Assembly: GCA_963707895.1 (NCBI GenBank)
Contig: CAVPRS010000010.1
Location: 310,001 to 374,000, forward strand
Direction: 5' to 3'
Source: Fodinibacter sp963707895
GTDB lineage: Bacteria; Actinomycetota; Actinomycetes; Actinomycetales; Dermatophilaceae
Length of the DNA stretch: 64,000 nt
The notes below the pieces were generated by a model that worked only from the letters and a program-made list of their open reading frames with translations, had not been told where the DNA came from and did no database searches. Both the position numbers and the translations under genes were made by a program. Below are positions 53,939 to 62,865 of the stretch, piece by piece. Every line of letters begins with the position of its first letter. The stretch's first letter is position 1.

Positions 53939-55214
53939 TCCGTGGCAGCTGCTCGCCCACCGCGGCCGGTACCTGCTGCTGGAGCTGACCCACCGCGGGC
54001 AGGCTCTCGGCGATCGGCATCCGGATCGGACCGGTGTCGGTGGGCACCGAGGCCTCGGCGTTGCTCGAGAGCAGCTCGCGCGCCAGCCGCTCGCCCTCGA
54101 GCACCAGGGCGCCGTACGCCGGCCACGCGTGCGGGTCGTCCAGCGGGGTGCGCCGCACCTCCTCGCTCATCGCGTCGAGCGTCTCGAGGGCCCGGCCGAC
54201 GTGCCGCTTCACCGCGGCACGCGACTCGTCGGTCCACACGCCGAAGTGCGAGATCGCCTCCCCCACCTCGTCGAGGACGTCGGCGTAGGAGCGCAACCAC
54301 GCCGCGGACGGCGCCGGGTGCCGGTCCGCGTCGTCGGCCGCGTCGACGAGGGTGCGTGCGATGCCGGCCACCTGCCACTGGGCGCGGCGCACCGCTTCGA
54401 CGGTGCGCACGTACCCGTCCCAGTCGATCCGGGCCGGGCGCAGGCGGTGCCGCCAGTTCCAGCGGGTGCTCTCGCGGCCGGTCTCCACGGCCCGCAGTGC
54501 CTCGGGCACCCGGTCGCCCAGGTCGGTCGCGTGGTGGTACCAGCGGCGGGCCCGGTCGGCGTCCCAGCCCTCGCGCAGCCCGTCGGCGACGTCCCCGAGC
54601 ACGGCCTGGACCCGAGCGGTGAGGTCGCGCAGGGCGTCGCGGGGCTCGTCGAGGTGCATCGGTGCCAGGACGACGGCGTTGACCGCCACGCCCACGATGC
54701 CGCCCAGCACGGTCTCGACGATCGTGAGGTAGGTGAAGTCGGTGTCGGTGCCGTTGACCGTGATGAGCGACAGCAGCACGATCGACGGCACCTGGATGCC
54801 GTGGTCCCCGAGCCGCCGCCAGCGGCCGATGAGCAGGGCGATGAACATGACGAAGACCATCGACCACCACGTGACGCCGACGAGCGAGCCGACCAGCCAC
54901 GCGATGCTCAGCCCGACGACCACGGCGGCCACCCGCCGGGCGCTGGCCCACACCGACCGCACCATGGTGCGGTCGACGACGAGCAGGGCCGCCATCGGCG
55001 CGTAGAACGGGGCCGGGCTGTCGAGCAGGTGCACCGCGACCTGCCAGGCCAGCACCGTGGCGACGGCCGCCTTGAGCAGCAACACGGCCTCGAACCGCTC
55101 GGGGCCCGCTCTCGTCAGCGCCGCGCGGACCGCCGCTGCCCAGTCGCGCAGCGTCGCGGCAACGCGTCTCGGCAGCCGGCGCGCGTCGACGACCTCGACC
55201 TCGCCGCTGAGCAC
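53811..55214 (-). CDS. FUSC/aromatic-acid-exporter-like membrane protein
   Basis: 467 aa. After a short basic N-terminus come about six helices (ERFEAVLLLKAAVATVLAWQVAVHLL, APMAALLVVDRTMVRS, VAAVVVGLSIAWLVGSLVG, WWSMVFVMFIALLIGRWRRLGDHGIQVPSIVLLSLI, LTIVETVLGGIVGVAVNAVVLAP), a fold shared with FUSC_2/YccS-like and ArAE proteins, then a long helical cytosolic domain. The tail is Pro/Glu-rich and antisense to the EamA tail. GTG start with TAGAGT 6 nt before it, so leaderless. Transport substrate unknown. Confidence 0.87.
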   Translation of the reverse strand: MLSGEVEVVDARRLPRRVAATLRDWAAAVRAALTRAGPERFEAVLLLKAAVATVLAWQVAVHLLDSPAPFYAPMAALLVVDRTMVRSVWASARRVAAVVVGLSIAWLVGSLVGVTWWSMVFVMFIALLIGRWRRLGDHGIQVPSIVLLSLITVNGTDTDFTYLTIVETVLGGIVGVAVNAVVLAPMHLDEPRDALRDLTARVQAVLGDVADGLREGWDADRARRWYHHATDLGDRVPEALRAVETGRESTRWNWRHRLRPARIDWDGYVRTVEAVRRAQWQVAGIARTLVDAADDADRHPAPSAAWLRSYADVLDEVGEAISHFGVWTDESRAAVKRHVGRALETLDAMSEEVRRTPLDDPHAWPAYGALVLEGERLARELLSSNAEASVPTDTGPIRMPIAESLPAVGQLQQQVPAAVGEQLPRIIQRVSALGQPAPDPGPEPDPEPEPEPGAAGSGVAGGPAPRS

Positions 55215-55220
55215 GAGCCG

Positions 55221-55253
55221 ACTCTAGCGTCGGGTTCGGCCCATAATGGGCCG
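55221..55253. promoter_or_regulatory. Divergent leaderless promoters and 15-bp palindrome
   Basis: TAGAGT (minus, 55221-55226) is 6 nt before the FUSC GTG, and CATAAT (plus, 55242-55247) is 6 nt before the cNMP-binding-protein GTG. The palindrome GGCCCATAATGGGCC (55239-55253) covers the second -10 and could be an operator. Confidence 0.55.
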
Positions 55254-55763
55254 GTGACCGAGATGCTCGAGCTCTGTGCCGACCTGCCGCTCGAGCAGGT
55301 GGCTGCGGGTGACGTGCTCATCGCCGAGGGCGCCCCGCCCTCGCGGATGCTGGTGCTCGTCTCGGGCACCGTGACCGTCGAGCGCGACGGCACCCCCTTC
55401 GCCCGGATCGCCCACCCCGGGGCGGTGTTCGGCGAGATGTCGTGGATCCTCGACAAGACGGCCACGGCCACGGCCCGGGCCACCACCGCGGTCACCGTTC
55501 ACGTCATCGACGACCCCGAGACCTTCTTCCGGGAGCGTCCCGGTGCGGCGCTCGGCGTGCTCCAGATGACGGCGGCCCGCCTCGACGGGCTCACCCAGTA
55601 CCTCGTCGACGTCAAGCGGCAGTTCGCCGGCAACGACGACCACATGGCGATGATCGACCGCATCCTCGACACGCTGGTGCACCACCAGGCGCCCCGGCCG
55701 CGCACCGGCTCGGCCCGTGACCCCGAGGGGCACGTGGAGCACGCGGAGCACGACGGGCACTGA
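55254..55763 (+). CDS. Stand-alone cyclic nucleotide-binding domain protein
   Basis: 169 aa with one cNMP-binding fold and no DNA-binding domain. VAAGDVLIAEGAPPSRMLVLVSGTVTVERDGTPFARIAHPGAVFGEMSWILDKTATATARATTAVTVHVID matches the domain through the phosphate-binding cassette (FGEMSWI...TATARA). Glu is present but Arg of the usual R-T/S pair is shifted or replaced, so cAMP binding needs testing. The C-terminal 45 residues are helical, then His/Glu/Arg-rich and probably disordered. Start at GTG 55254 fits the leaderless promoter. Confidence 0.85.
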   Translation: MTEMLELCADLPLEQVAAGDVLIAEGAPPSRMLVLVSGTVTVERDGTPFARIAHPGAVFGEMSWILDKTATATARATTAVTVHVIDDPETFFRERPGAALGVLQMTAARLDGLTQYLVDVKRQFAGNDDHMAMIDRILDTLVHHQAPRPRTGSARDPEGHVEHAEHDGH

Positions 55764-55785
55764 CCGCGAGCGATCGCCGTGCGGG

Positions 55786-56505
55786 TCAGCCGAGCTCGAT
55801 CGTCTCGCTGTCGAACACCCCGAACCAGTGCGCCGTGCGCGCCTCGGTGTCGAAGGTGATGTGCGGCGGCACGTGACCGATCTGCTTGCCGGCGTTGAAG
55901 ACCTGGGTGCGGCCCAGCCGCGCGTGCCACGAGCCGCCCTTGGCCCACGGAGCCTGGTGGATGTGGCCGCAGATGACGACGTCCGGCTGGTACCGCTCGA
56001 TCCACGCGGCCAGCTCGTGGTCGGGGAACTCGCGCCTGCCGTCGCGGCACAGCACGGTGCCGGCCGGGGGTGAGTGGTAGACCCAGACCCACGTCGCCGG
56101 TCGGTCGACCGCAGCGGCCGCCAGCTGTGCGTCGACCTCGTCCCGGGTCAGCGAGCCGTCCCACCACGGGCAGACGGTGAACCGGATGCCGTCGACGTCG
56201 ACCGACGCGCCGTCGACGACCACGCGGTCGTCGTGCACCCGCTGCAGCCAGCCGGCCACCTGCTCGCCGTTGGCGCCGGGCCCGTCGAGGTCGTGGTTGC
56301 CCGAGGCCGCGAGCACGAGCGACTGCTCGGCCAGGCGGGAGAGGTAGGTGGTGAGCACGACGGCCTGCACCTCGTGCGGCACGGGACTGACGACGTCGGC
56401 CAGGTCGCCGGCCAGGACCACGACGTCGGCGTCCGCGGCCGCCTTGACCAGCCAGTCGTAGTGCGGAAGGCGGTAGTGCAGATCCGACACCGAGAGGATC
56501 CGCAC
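55786..56505 (-). CDS. Metallophosphoesterase (calcineurin-like, possible cNMP phosphodiesterase)
   Basis: 239 aa. All five metal-binding blocks are visible: SVSDLHYR, VLAGDLADVV, ASGNHDLDG, WVYHSPPAG and VICGHIHQAPWAKGG. Class III cyclic-nucleotide phosphodiesterases share this fold, but so do other phosphatases. Start set at GTG 56505, since TAGAGT ends 7 nt upstream; GTG 56514 overlaps that -10. Convergent with the cNMP-binding gene. Confidence 0.9.
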   Translation of the reverse strand: MRILSVSDLHYRLPHYDWLVKAAADADVVVLAGDLADVVSPVPHEVQAVVLTTYLSRLAEQSLVLAASGNHDLDGPGANGEQVAGWLQRVHDDRVVVDGASVDVDGIRFTVCPWWDGSLTRDEVDAQLAAAAVDRPATWVWVYHSPPAGTVLCRDGRREFPDHELAAWIERYQPDVVICGHIHQAPWAKGGSWHARLGRTQVFNAGKQIGHVPPHITFDTEARTAHWFGVFDSETIELG

Positions 56506-56565
56506 GAGTCGCACTCTAACCGACCGCCCGGCGCGACCCCCGCAGCTCCGGGCCGGCCCGGGCGA

Positions 56566-57379
56566 TCACGCCAGGTCGAGCCCCAGGCCCTCCGCGGCGA
56601 TGACGATGGGGATCGACGCGGTGAACTGCCGCCCGATCTCGTCGAGGGCGTCGTCGGTGCGGTGCGGGCCGTGGTGGAAGAGCACGACGGCACGGGCATC
56701 CAACCCGCTCGGCGAGGCGGATCGCGTCGTCGACGGTGGCATGGCCGTAGTCGACGGCCCGCGGTCGCTCCTGCTCGAGGAACTGCGCGTCGTGGATGAG
56801 GAAGTCGACCCCCGCGAGCGCGGCGAGCGCGTCGTCGGACACGCCGAGCTCGGGGGCGTGGTCGGGCACGTAGCCGATCGAGCTCGACCCCGAGCGCACC
56901 GTGTACCCGTAGGTGCGACCACCCTTGTGAGCGACCTCGAACGCGCGCACCGAGAAACCCTCGACCTCGAGCTCGCCCGGGTGCACGGCATCGAAGGTCC
57001 AGGCGCCGATCAGTCCCTCGGGAGTGATCGGGAACGCGGGCGGCGACATCGTCTGCGCGACGAGGTCACGCCCGGACTTGCCGCCCTGGGCCGGCACGAC
57101 CAGGCGCACCGAGGCCCCGGCCCGGTCGCCGGCCGCGAAGAAGGGCAGGCCCTGCACGTGGTCCCAGTGCACGTGGCTGACCAGGATGGTGCCGCGAAAG
57201 GGTGCGCCGTCGAGCATCGCCGTCGCCGTGCGGATGCCGGTGCCTGCATCGAGCAGGAGGGCCGGGGGCTCGCCGGCGCCGGCGGAGACCGCCAGGCACG
57301 AGGTGTTACCGCCGTAGCGGACGAAGTCGGGGCCGGGAGCACACACCGAGCCACGCACACCGAGGAAGTCGACGCGCAC
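56566..57379 (-). CDS. MBL-fold phosphodiesterase-like hydrolase (frame broken near 56703)
   Basis: Zinc hydrolase related to PhnP/cyclic-nucleotide phosphodiesterase branches. VRVDFLGVRGSVCAPGPDFVRYGGNTSCLAV opens the protein, LVSHVHWDHVQGLPFF holds HxHxDH, and FLIHDAQFLEQERPRAVDYGHATVDDAIRLAERV the next ligands. The final ligand-bearing segment DARAVVLFHHGPHRTDDALDEIGRQF...GLGLDLA is in the next frame, so one base is extra in GGGTTGG near 56703. GTG start with AGGAGG at -9. About 270 aa. Divergent from the large cyclase gene. Confidence 0.87.
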
Positions 57380-57495
57380 AAGTCCTCCTTGCGCGCCCGC
57401 CTCCGGTGGATCCGCCGGCTCGACGCCCTGAGCGTGTGGGAGTCTAGCGATTCCGAGTGCAGCCCGCGCGCGGACCGGCCAACTGGAGCCGCTCG

Positions 57496-60400
57496 ATGAC
57501 CGACCTGCGTCGCCACGTCCCTCCTCTGACCCTGGTGTGGGACGACGAGGCACCCGGCGCGCTCCACCGCACGGTCGACGGCAGCCTGGTGTTCGCCGAC
57601 GTCTCGGGCTTCACCGCACTCACCGAGCGGCTCTCCCGGCACGGCCGGATCGGCGCCGAGGAGATCGTCGAGGCGCTGAACCGGGTGTTCGGCCCGATGC
57701 TCACCATCGCGGCGGCCCGCGGCGGCGAGCTGCTCAAGTTCGGCGGCGACGCGCTGCTGTTCCTGTTCCGCGGCGACGACCACCCCGAGCAGGCCTGCGA
57801 CGCCGCAGTCGAGATGCGGGCCTCGCTGCGCGCCGCCGCAGCGGTCCCCACCTCCGCCGGCCGCTTCGCGCTGTCGATGTCGGTGGGTGTGCACTCCGGC
57901 GACATCGGGCTGTTCCTCGTCGGGTCGCCGACGCGAGAGCTGCTCGTGCTCGGCCCCGGCGCCAGCGCCGTCGCGCTCGCGGAGAAGGCCGCCGACGCCG
58001 GGCAGGTGGTCGTCAGCGACGCCACCGCGCACCGGCTCGCCCGTGGCGCAACCCGTCCGCGCGACGACGGAGCCCTGCTGCTGCTCCGCCGCAAGCCGCG
58101 CTCGCGACCCGGCCACGCGGCATCCGTCTCGCCCACCGGCCTCGACCGGATGGCGACCCTCTTCCCGACCGCGCTCGGCGAGTTCCTCGCCCCGGGGCCG
58201 CCCGACCCCGAGCACCGGGTCGCGACCATCGCGTTCGTGCGCTTCTCCGGCACCGACGCGCTCCTCGCCGCCCGCGGCCCGGCCGACCTCGCCGATGTGC
58301 TGCACGAGGTGGTGACCGGGGTCGAGGAGGCGCTGGCGGCCGAGGGAGTCACCCTGCTGGCCACCGACCTCGACACCGACGGCGGCAAGTTCTTCCTCGG
58401 CACGGGCGTGCCGGGCACCCGTGGGGACGACGAGGGCCGGATGTTGCGCGCGCTGCGCCGGATGGCCGACGCCGACCTCCCCCTGCCCCTCCAGCTCGGG
58501 GTCGCGCGCGGGAACGTCTTCGCCGCCGAGGTCGGGGTGGCCGACCGCGCGGCCTACTCCGCGATGGGCGACACGACCAACACCGCGGCCCGGATCATGG
58601 GCACCGCCCCTCCAGGAGTCGTGCACGCGCACCCGGCCGTGCTCGAGCGCTCACGCACCCTGTTCGCGGTGACCCCTCGCGGGCCGTTCCGGATGAAGGG
58701 CAAGTCGGCCCCCGTGCTGGTCTTCGAGGTCGGCGAGGAGCTGGGCAGCCGGCAGGAGGCGCGCAGCGGCCGGCTACCCTTCCTCGGCCGCGCGGCGGAG
58801 CTCGATGTCGCCCAAGAGGCGCTCGAGCGGGCCCTGGCCGGCGAGGGTGGGGTGCTCACGATCGAGGGCCCGGCCGGCATCGGCACCACCCGGCTGGCGG
58901 GCGAGGCGCTCGACGCCGCCGGGGCGACCAGGCGGCTCGCGCTGCGCGCCGAGCCCTACGGCACGTCGAGCGCCTACCGGGTGCTGCGCGACCCCCTGCG
59001 CGAGCTGCTCGGTCTGGCCCGGGGCTCGCGGGAGGAGATGGGCGCGGCCCTGCTCCGCGTGCTCTCGGAGCGCGCACCCGACCTGCTGCCGATGGCGCCC
59101 CTGGTCGCCGACGTGGTCCACGTCGGGGTGCCCGACACCCCCGAGGCCGCACGGGTCGACCCGCAGTACCGCGCCGACCGGGTCGCCGACGTGGTCGTCG
59201 AGCTGCTCGAGCGGCTGACTCCCGGACCGCTCGCAGTCGTCGTCGAGGACGCACACTGGGCCGACGGCGCATCCGTTCACCTGCTGGGCCGGCTCGCCTC
59301 CGCGACCTCGGGCCGGCCGTGGGCCGTCGTGGTGGTGCGGCGCGGCGACGGCGACGGCTTCGCACCGGCATCCGGCGTCAGGGTGCTGCTCGAACCGCTG
59401 CCGGCCGACGTGGTCGAGCAGCTCGTGATCGCCGCCACCGAGGCGACTCCACTGCGGCCGCACGAGGTCGATGCCGTGGTCGCGAAGTCCGGTGGCAACC
59501 CGCTGTTCGTGGAGGAGGTCACCCGGCTGGCGCTGGGCGCCGGGTCGCTCGACGAGCTGCCCGAGTCGGTACAGGCGGCCATGGGGGCCCAGGTCGACGA
59601 GCTGCCGCCCGCACAGCGCCGGCTCCTGCGCTACTGCGCCGTGCTGGGGCTCAGCGTGCGGCGAGAGGTGCTCGAGGGCACCCTCGCAGCTGACGGCCTC
59701 TCACTCGACCCGGCCACGCTGACCATGCTCGGCGGGCTGCTCGAGGCCGACGGTCCCCACCGGGTCCGGTTCCGCAACAGCCTGGTTCGCGATGCCGCGT
59801 ACGACGGCCTGGCGTACCGGGTGCGGGCCCGTGTGCACCGCACTGCGGGCGAGGTGCTCGAGCGGCTCAGCACCGACCTCGACGTCGACTCCCCCGCCCT
59901 GGTGCTGCACTTCGCCCGCGCGGGAGACGCCCAGCGCACGTGGGACTACGCGCAGCGGGCCGGCGCCCTGGCCAGGGCGTCCTATGCCAACGCCGACGCC
60001 GCCGACCACTTCGAGACCGCGCTGGAGGTCAGCCGCAGGGTGCCAGGAGTGACCGACGCCGAACGGGCCCGGCTCTGGGAGCTGGTCGGCGACCTGCGCG
60101 AGCTGGCGGGGATGTTCGGCGAGTCGGTCGAGGCCTACCGCACCGCCGCACAGCTGAACCGGGCTGACCCGGTCGCCACGGCGGAGGTGCTCTCTCGCCA
60201 GGCTGCGGCCCGACTGCGCACCGGCGCCTTCACCACGACGCTGCGCACGGTCACCCGCGCGCGCCGGCTGATCGACGGCTCGCAGCTCCCCGTCGCCCGC
60301 AGCACCCGGGTGCGGCTCGACACGCTCACCGCCGTCGTGCGGGTGGAGCAGGAGCGGCCGCGCGAGGCGCGGGAGTGGGCGCTGCGCGCCATGGAGGGCG

Positions 60401-61260
60401 CGGGCGAGGCCGGCGAGCACGAGACGCAGGTGCGAGCGCTGATGCTCGTCGACATGGTCGACCTCCAGCTCGGCGTGCCGGGTCTCGGTGACCGGCACCG
60501 CGAGGCGCTCGAGATCTGCGTGCGGCACGGGCTGCGGTCGCAGGAGGCCAAGGTGCGCTCCAACCTCGGCGCGATGGCCTACTACGCGGGCCGCTGGACC
60601 GAGGCGGCGCAGTGGTACCGCACGAGCCGCGACGTCGCGTTCGAGGCCGGTAGCGCGTTCGTGGCCGCCCAGACCGACGTCAACCTCGGCGAGCTGCTCA
60701 TCAACCAGGGCCACCTCGACGAGGCCGAGCAGGTGCTCGTGGGTGCGGTGCGGGTGCTGCGCGCGTCAGGGGCGGCGCGGTTCCTCGCCGAGGGGCAGAT
60801 GCAGCTGGCCCGGGTCCACCTCAGCCGTGGGGACCTCGACCGGGCCGAGGAGCAGGCGGCGGCGGTCGAGCTGTCGTTCAGCGAGCTCGACAACCCGACG
60901 AGCGCGCTCGAGGCGGCCCTCGTGCGCGCCGAGGCGATCGCGCTCCTCGGCAGGCCCGAGGAGTCCCTCGACGTCATCACCGAGGCCGAGCGCGAGGCCC
61001 GTGACGACGCGGCGTTCTCGATGCCGCGGATGTGCCTGCAGCGGGCCCGCGCGCTCGTCGCCCTCGACCGGCTCGACGAGGCCACCGAGCAGTTGGCCCT
61101 CGGGCTGGTCGCGGCCCGTGGGCAGGAGCTGCCCTACGAGGAGGCGCTGCTGCTACGGGTCTCGAGCGTCACCGACGAGCGCCGCGGGCTCGCCTCGGAC
61201 GCCGCGCTCGCGCGCGAGCGCTCCGACCGGCTCCTCGCGGGGCTCGGCGCGGTGGGCTAG
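57496..61260 (+). CDS. Double class III cyclase - AAA/STAND ATPase - TPR protein
   Basis: 1254 aa. Domain 1 (about 28-190) has metal Asp35 in VFADVSGFTALTERL and Lys81/Asp85 in LLKFGGDALL, but lacks the transition-state Asn/Arg. Domain 2 (about 240-385) has Asn362 and Arg366 in MGDTTNTAARIM, while Arg249 replaces the first metal Asp. Together they could build one active site, as in soluble adenylyl cyclase. An ATPase domain follows from about 420; its P-loop GPAGIGTTRL has Thr464 for the catalytic Lys, and VVVEDAHWAD is Walker B-like. From about 780 TPR-like repeats reach the end. ATG 57496 has GGAG at -11; GTG 57457 is an alternative. Confidence 0.92.
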   Translation: MTDLRRHVPPLTLVWDDEAPGALHRTVDGSLVFADVSGFTALTERLSRHGRIGAEEIVEALNRVFGPMLTIAAARGGELLKFGGDALLFLFRGDDHPEQACDAAVEMRASLRAAAAVPTSAGRFALSMSVGVHSGDIGLFLVGSPTRELLVLGPGASAVALAEKAADAGQVVVSDATAHRLARGATRPRDDGALLLLRRKPRSRPGHAASVSPTGLDRMATLFPTALGEFLAPGPPDPEHRVATIAFVRFSGTDALLAARGPADLADVLHEVVTGVEEALAAEGVTLLATDLDTDGGKFFLGTGVPGTRGDDEGRMLRALRRMADADLPLPLQLGVARGNVFAAEVGVADRAAYSAMGDTTNTAARIMGTAPPGVVHAHPAVLERSRTLFAVTPRGPFRMKGKSAPVLVFEVGEELGSRQEARSGRLPFLGRAAELDVAQEALERALAGEGGVLTIEGPAGIGTTRLAGEALDAAGATRRLALRAEPYGTSSAYRVLRDPLRELLGLARGSREEMGAALLRVLSERAPDLLPMAPLVADVVHVGVPDTPEAARVDPQYRADRVADVVVELLERLTPGPLAVVVEDAHWADGASVHLLGRLASATSGRPWAVVVVRRGDGDGFAPASGVRVLLEPLPADVVEQLVIAATEATPLRPHEVDAVVAKSGGNPLFVEEVTRLALGAGSLDELPESVQAAMGAQVDELPPAQRRLLRYCAVLGLSVRREVLEGTLAADGLSLDPATLTMLGGLLEADGPHRVRFRNSLVRDAAYDGLAYRVRARVHRTAGEVLERLSTDLDVDSPALVLHFARAGDAQRTWDYAQRAGALARASYANADAADHFETALEVSRRVPGVTDAERARLWELVGDLRELAGMFGESVEAYRTAAQLNRADPVATAEVLSRQAAARLRTGAFTTTLRTVTRARRLIDGSQLPVARSTRVRLDTLTAVVRVEQERPREAREWALRAMEGAGEAGEHETQVRALMLVDMVDLQLGVPGLGDRHREALEICVRHGLRSQEAKVRSNLGAMAYYAGRWTEAAQWYRTSRDVAFEAGSAFVAAQTDVNLGELLINQGHLDEAEQVLVGAVRVLRASGAARFLAEGQMQLARVHLSRGDLDRAEEQAAAVELSFSELDNPTSALEAALVRAEAIALLGRPEESLDVITEAEREARDDAAFSMPRMCLQRARALVALDRLDEATEQLALGLVAARGQELPYEEALLLRVSSVTDERRGLASDAALARERSDRLLAGLGAVG

Positions 61261-61276
61261 CCGGACAGGTCCTGCG

Positions 61277-62663
61277 TCACCACTGCATCTTGGCGTCGCC
61301 GTACACGTACACCTTGTCGTTGACGCTGACGTAGTCCGCCGCGGTGCTGGGCACCCCGTCCTTCGCAACGGCCTGACGGGACACCAGGCAGGCGAACTGG
61401 GTGCCGTCGAGGTCCGGCTCCTGGTCAAGTGCGATGGGCAGCCGACCGGCGTACCCGATGAACTGCCCGTTCGCGTCGTAGGTGGCGTCGGGGCACCACC
61501 CGAGGGTGGTGACCTCGGGGGTGGTGTCGCCGCTGGGGTACTCGTAGTCGATCTTGAGGGCCGGCAGCGCGGCGCTCCCCGCGGTGGGGGCGGCCTTCCA
61601 CGTCAGGTTCCAGAGGAACTGAGCGCTCGTCTGGCTGTTGACCGGCTTGACGAACTGTGCATACCGGGGGCCGTTGCCGATGGCGTACGGCACCACGCGG
61701 CACGGCTCCGCGCCATCGGCGTTGGGCAGCCGCAGGACGGTGACCTGCGGCGCGTCGCCGTCCGCGACGGCCGCCTTGCTGGTCTCACCGCAGCCCAGGG
61801 TGTCCGTCGCGAGCTCGATGATCGAGGCGTTGGGGGTGGGCACGGTGCCGGGGGCTGCACGGCGCCGTCGGCGCCACCCTCGAGGGAGAAGGACCCCACG
61901 AGGGCCTTGAGCGTGAGGGTGTCGAAGAAGACGCCGTCGTCGGGTACCGGTCCACGACGGGGCACTGACCGGCCAGCGGCAGTTGTCCCTGACGCCGCTG
62001 TCCGGGCCGGAGTCAGACGAGGAGTTGCAGGCGAACGGCGTGTGGTCGGCGACCGAGGGCTGCCCGATGCTGGAGCCGCTCTGCAGCTCGAACGTGCCGA
62101 CGACCGCTCCGCCGAGCCGGGCCGTCGCCAGGATGCGGGCGCTGCCCTTGAGCTCGACGTCGAGATAGGCGGAGCTGGCGAGGGCAGCGGGACCCAGCGC
62201 GGACCGCAGCCCCTGTCCGAGGCCGAGCTCGAGGGACTCCGAGGTCGCGCTGACCTGATAGCAGGAGGTGCCGCTCTTCTTCTCCTTCACCCCGATCGAG
62301 CCGCTGGCGTAGGACGCGAGCGACTCGCTGAAGGCGCCTCCGGTAGACCCGCGCAGGGTGAGGAGCTGGCTGGCGGCCGCGCCGAGGTCGACACCGCAGT
62401 TGGCGGCCGGGGCCAGGGTCTGCGCCGCGCCCTAGCTGGCCGGAGGCCGTGTTGAGCGTGATCCGGGAGGTGGCGCCGGTCTGCACGGCCAGCCAGGCCG
62501 GGGCGAAGTTCGGCGTGCCGATGGTCGCGGCAGGCTGCGCGGTCGTCGACGGCGGCGGGGCCGCGGCGGGGAGCGTGGCGACGAAGGCGATGCCGAACGG
62601 GATGAGGCCGACGGCCGCGATGGCCGCGATCGCCTTGGGTGCCGTGGAGCGGTGCACGTGCAT
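61277..62663 (-). pseudogene. Secreted protein of unknown function, frame broken at three sites
   Basis: N-terminus MHVHRSTAPKAIAAIAAVG and a hydrophobic run to VATLPAAAPPP form a signal peptide or anchor; ATG has GGAG at -9. The reading frame must be joined three times: an extra G near 62436, an extra C near 61948 and a missing C near 61857. The joined product of about 460 aa has eight Cys (CGV, SCYQ, ACNS, NCRW, GCGE, PCRV, WCPD, ACLV), no known domain, and ends YVYGDAKMQW. All breaks sit in G or C runs, so it may be intact in the cell. It ends 16 bp from the convergent cyclase gene. Confidence 0.65.
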
Positions 62664-62865
62664 GGGATCTCCGTCGCGCTGGTGGGGCGCCGAGCCGGCG
62701 GGATGTGGCTCGACGGTGAGAGTCGCTCGTCAGCGGAGCAGACGTGTGGGCCCCTGTACTCACCTGCGGGCCCACGACAGCGACTCGGGCACCGTTGCCC
62801 GATTGAGCACAACCTACGGTGCCCGGGCGCGGGCTCATATAGCCCGAAGTGACTACGGGCCGGGT

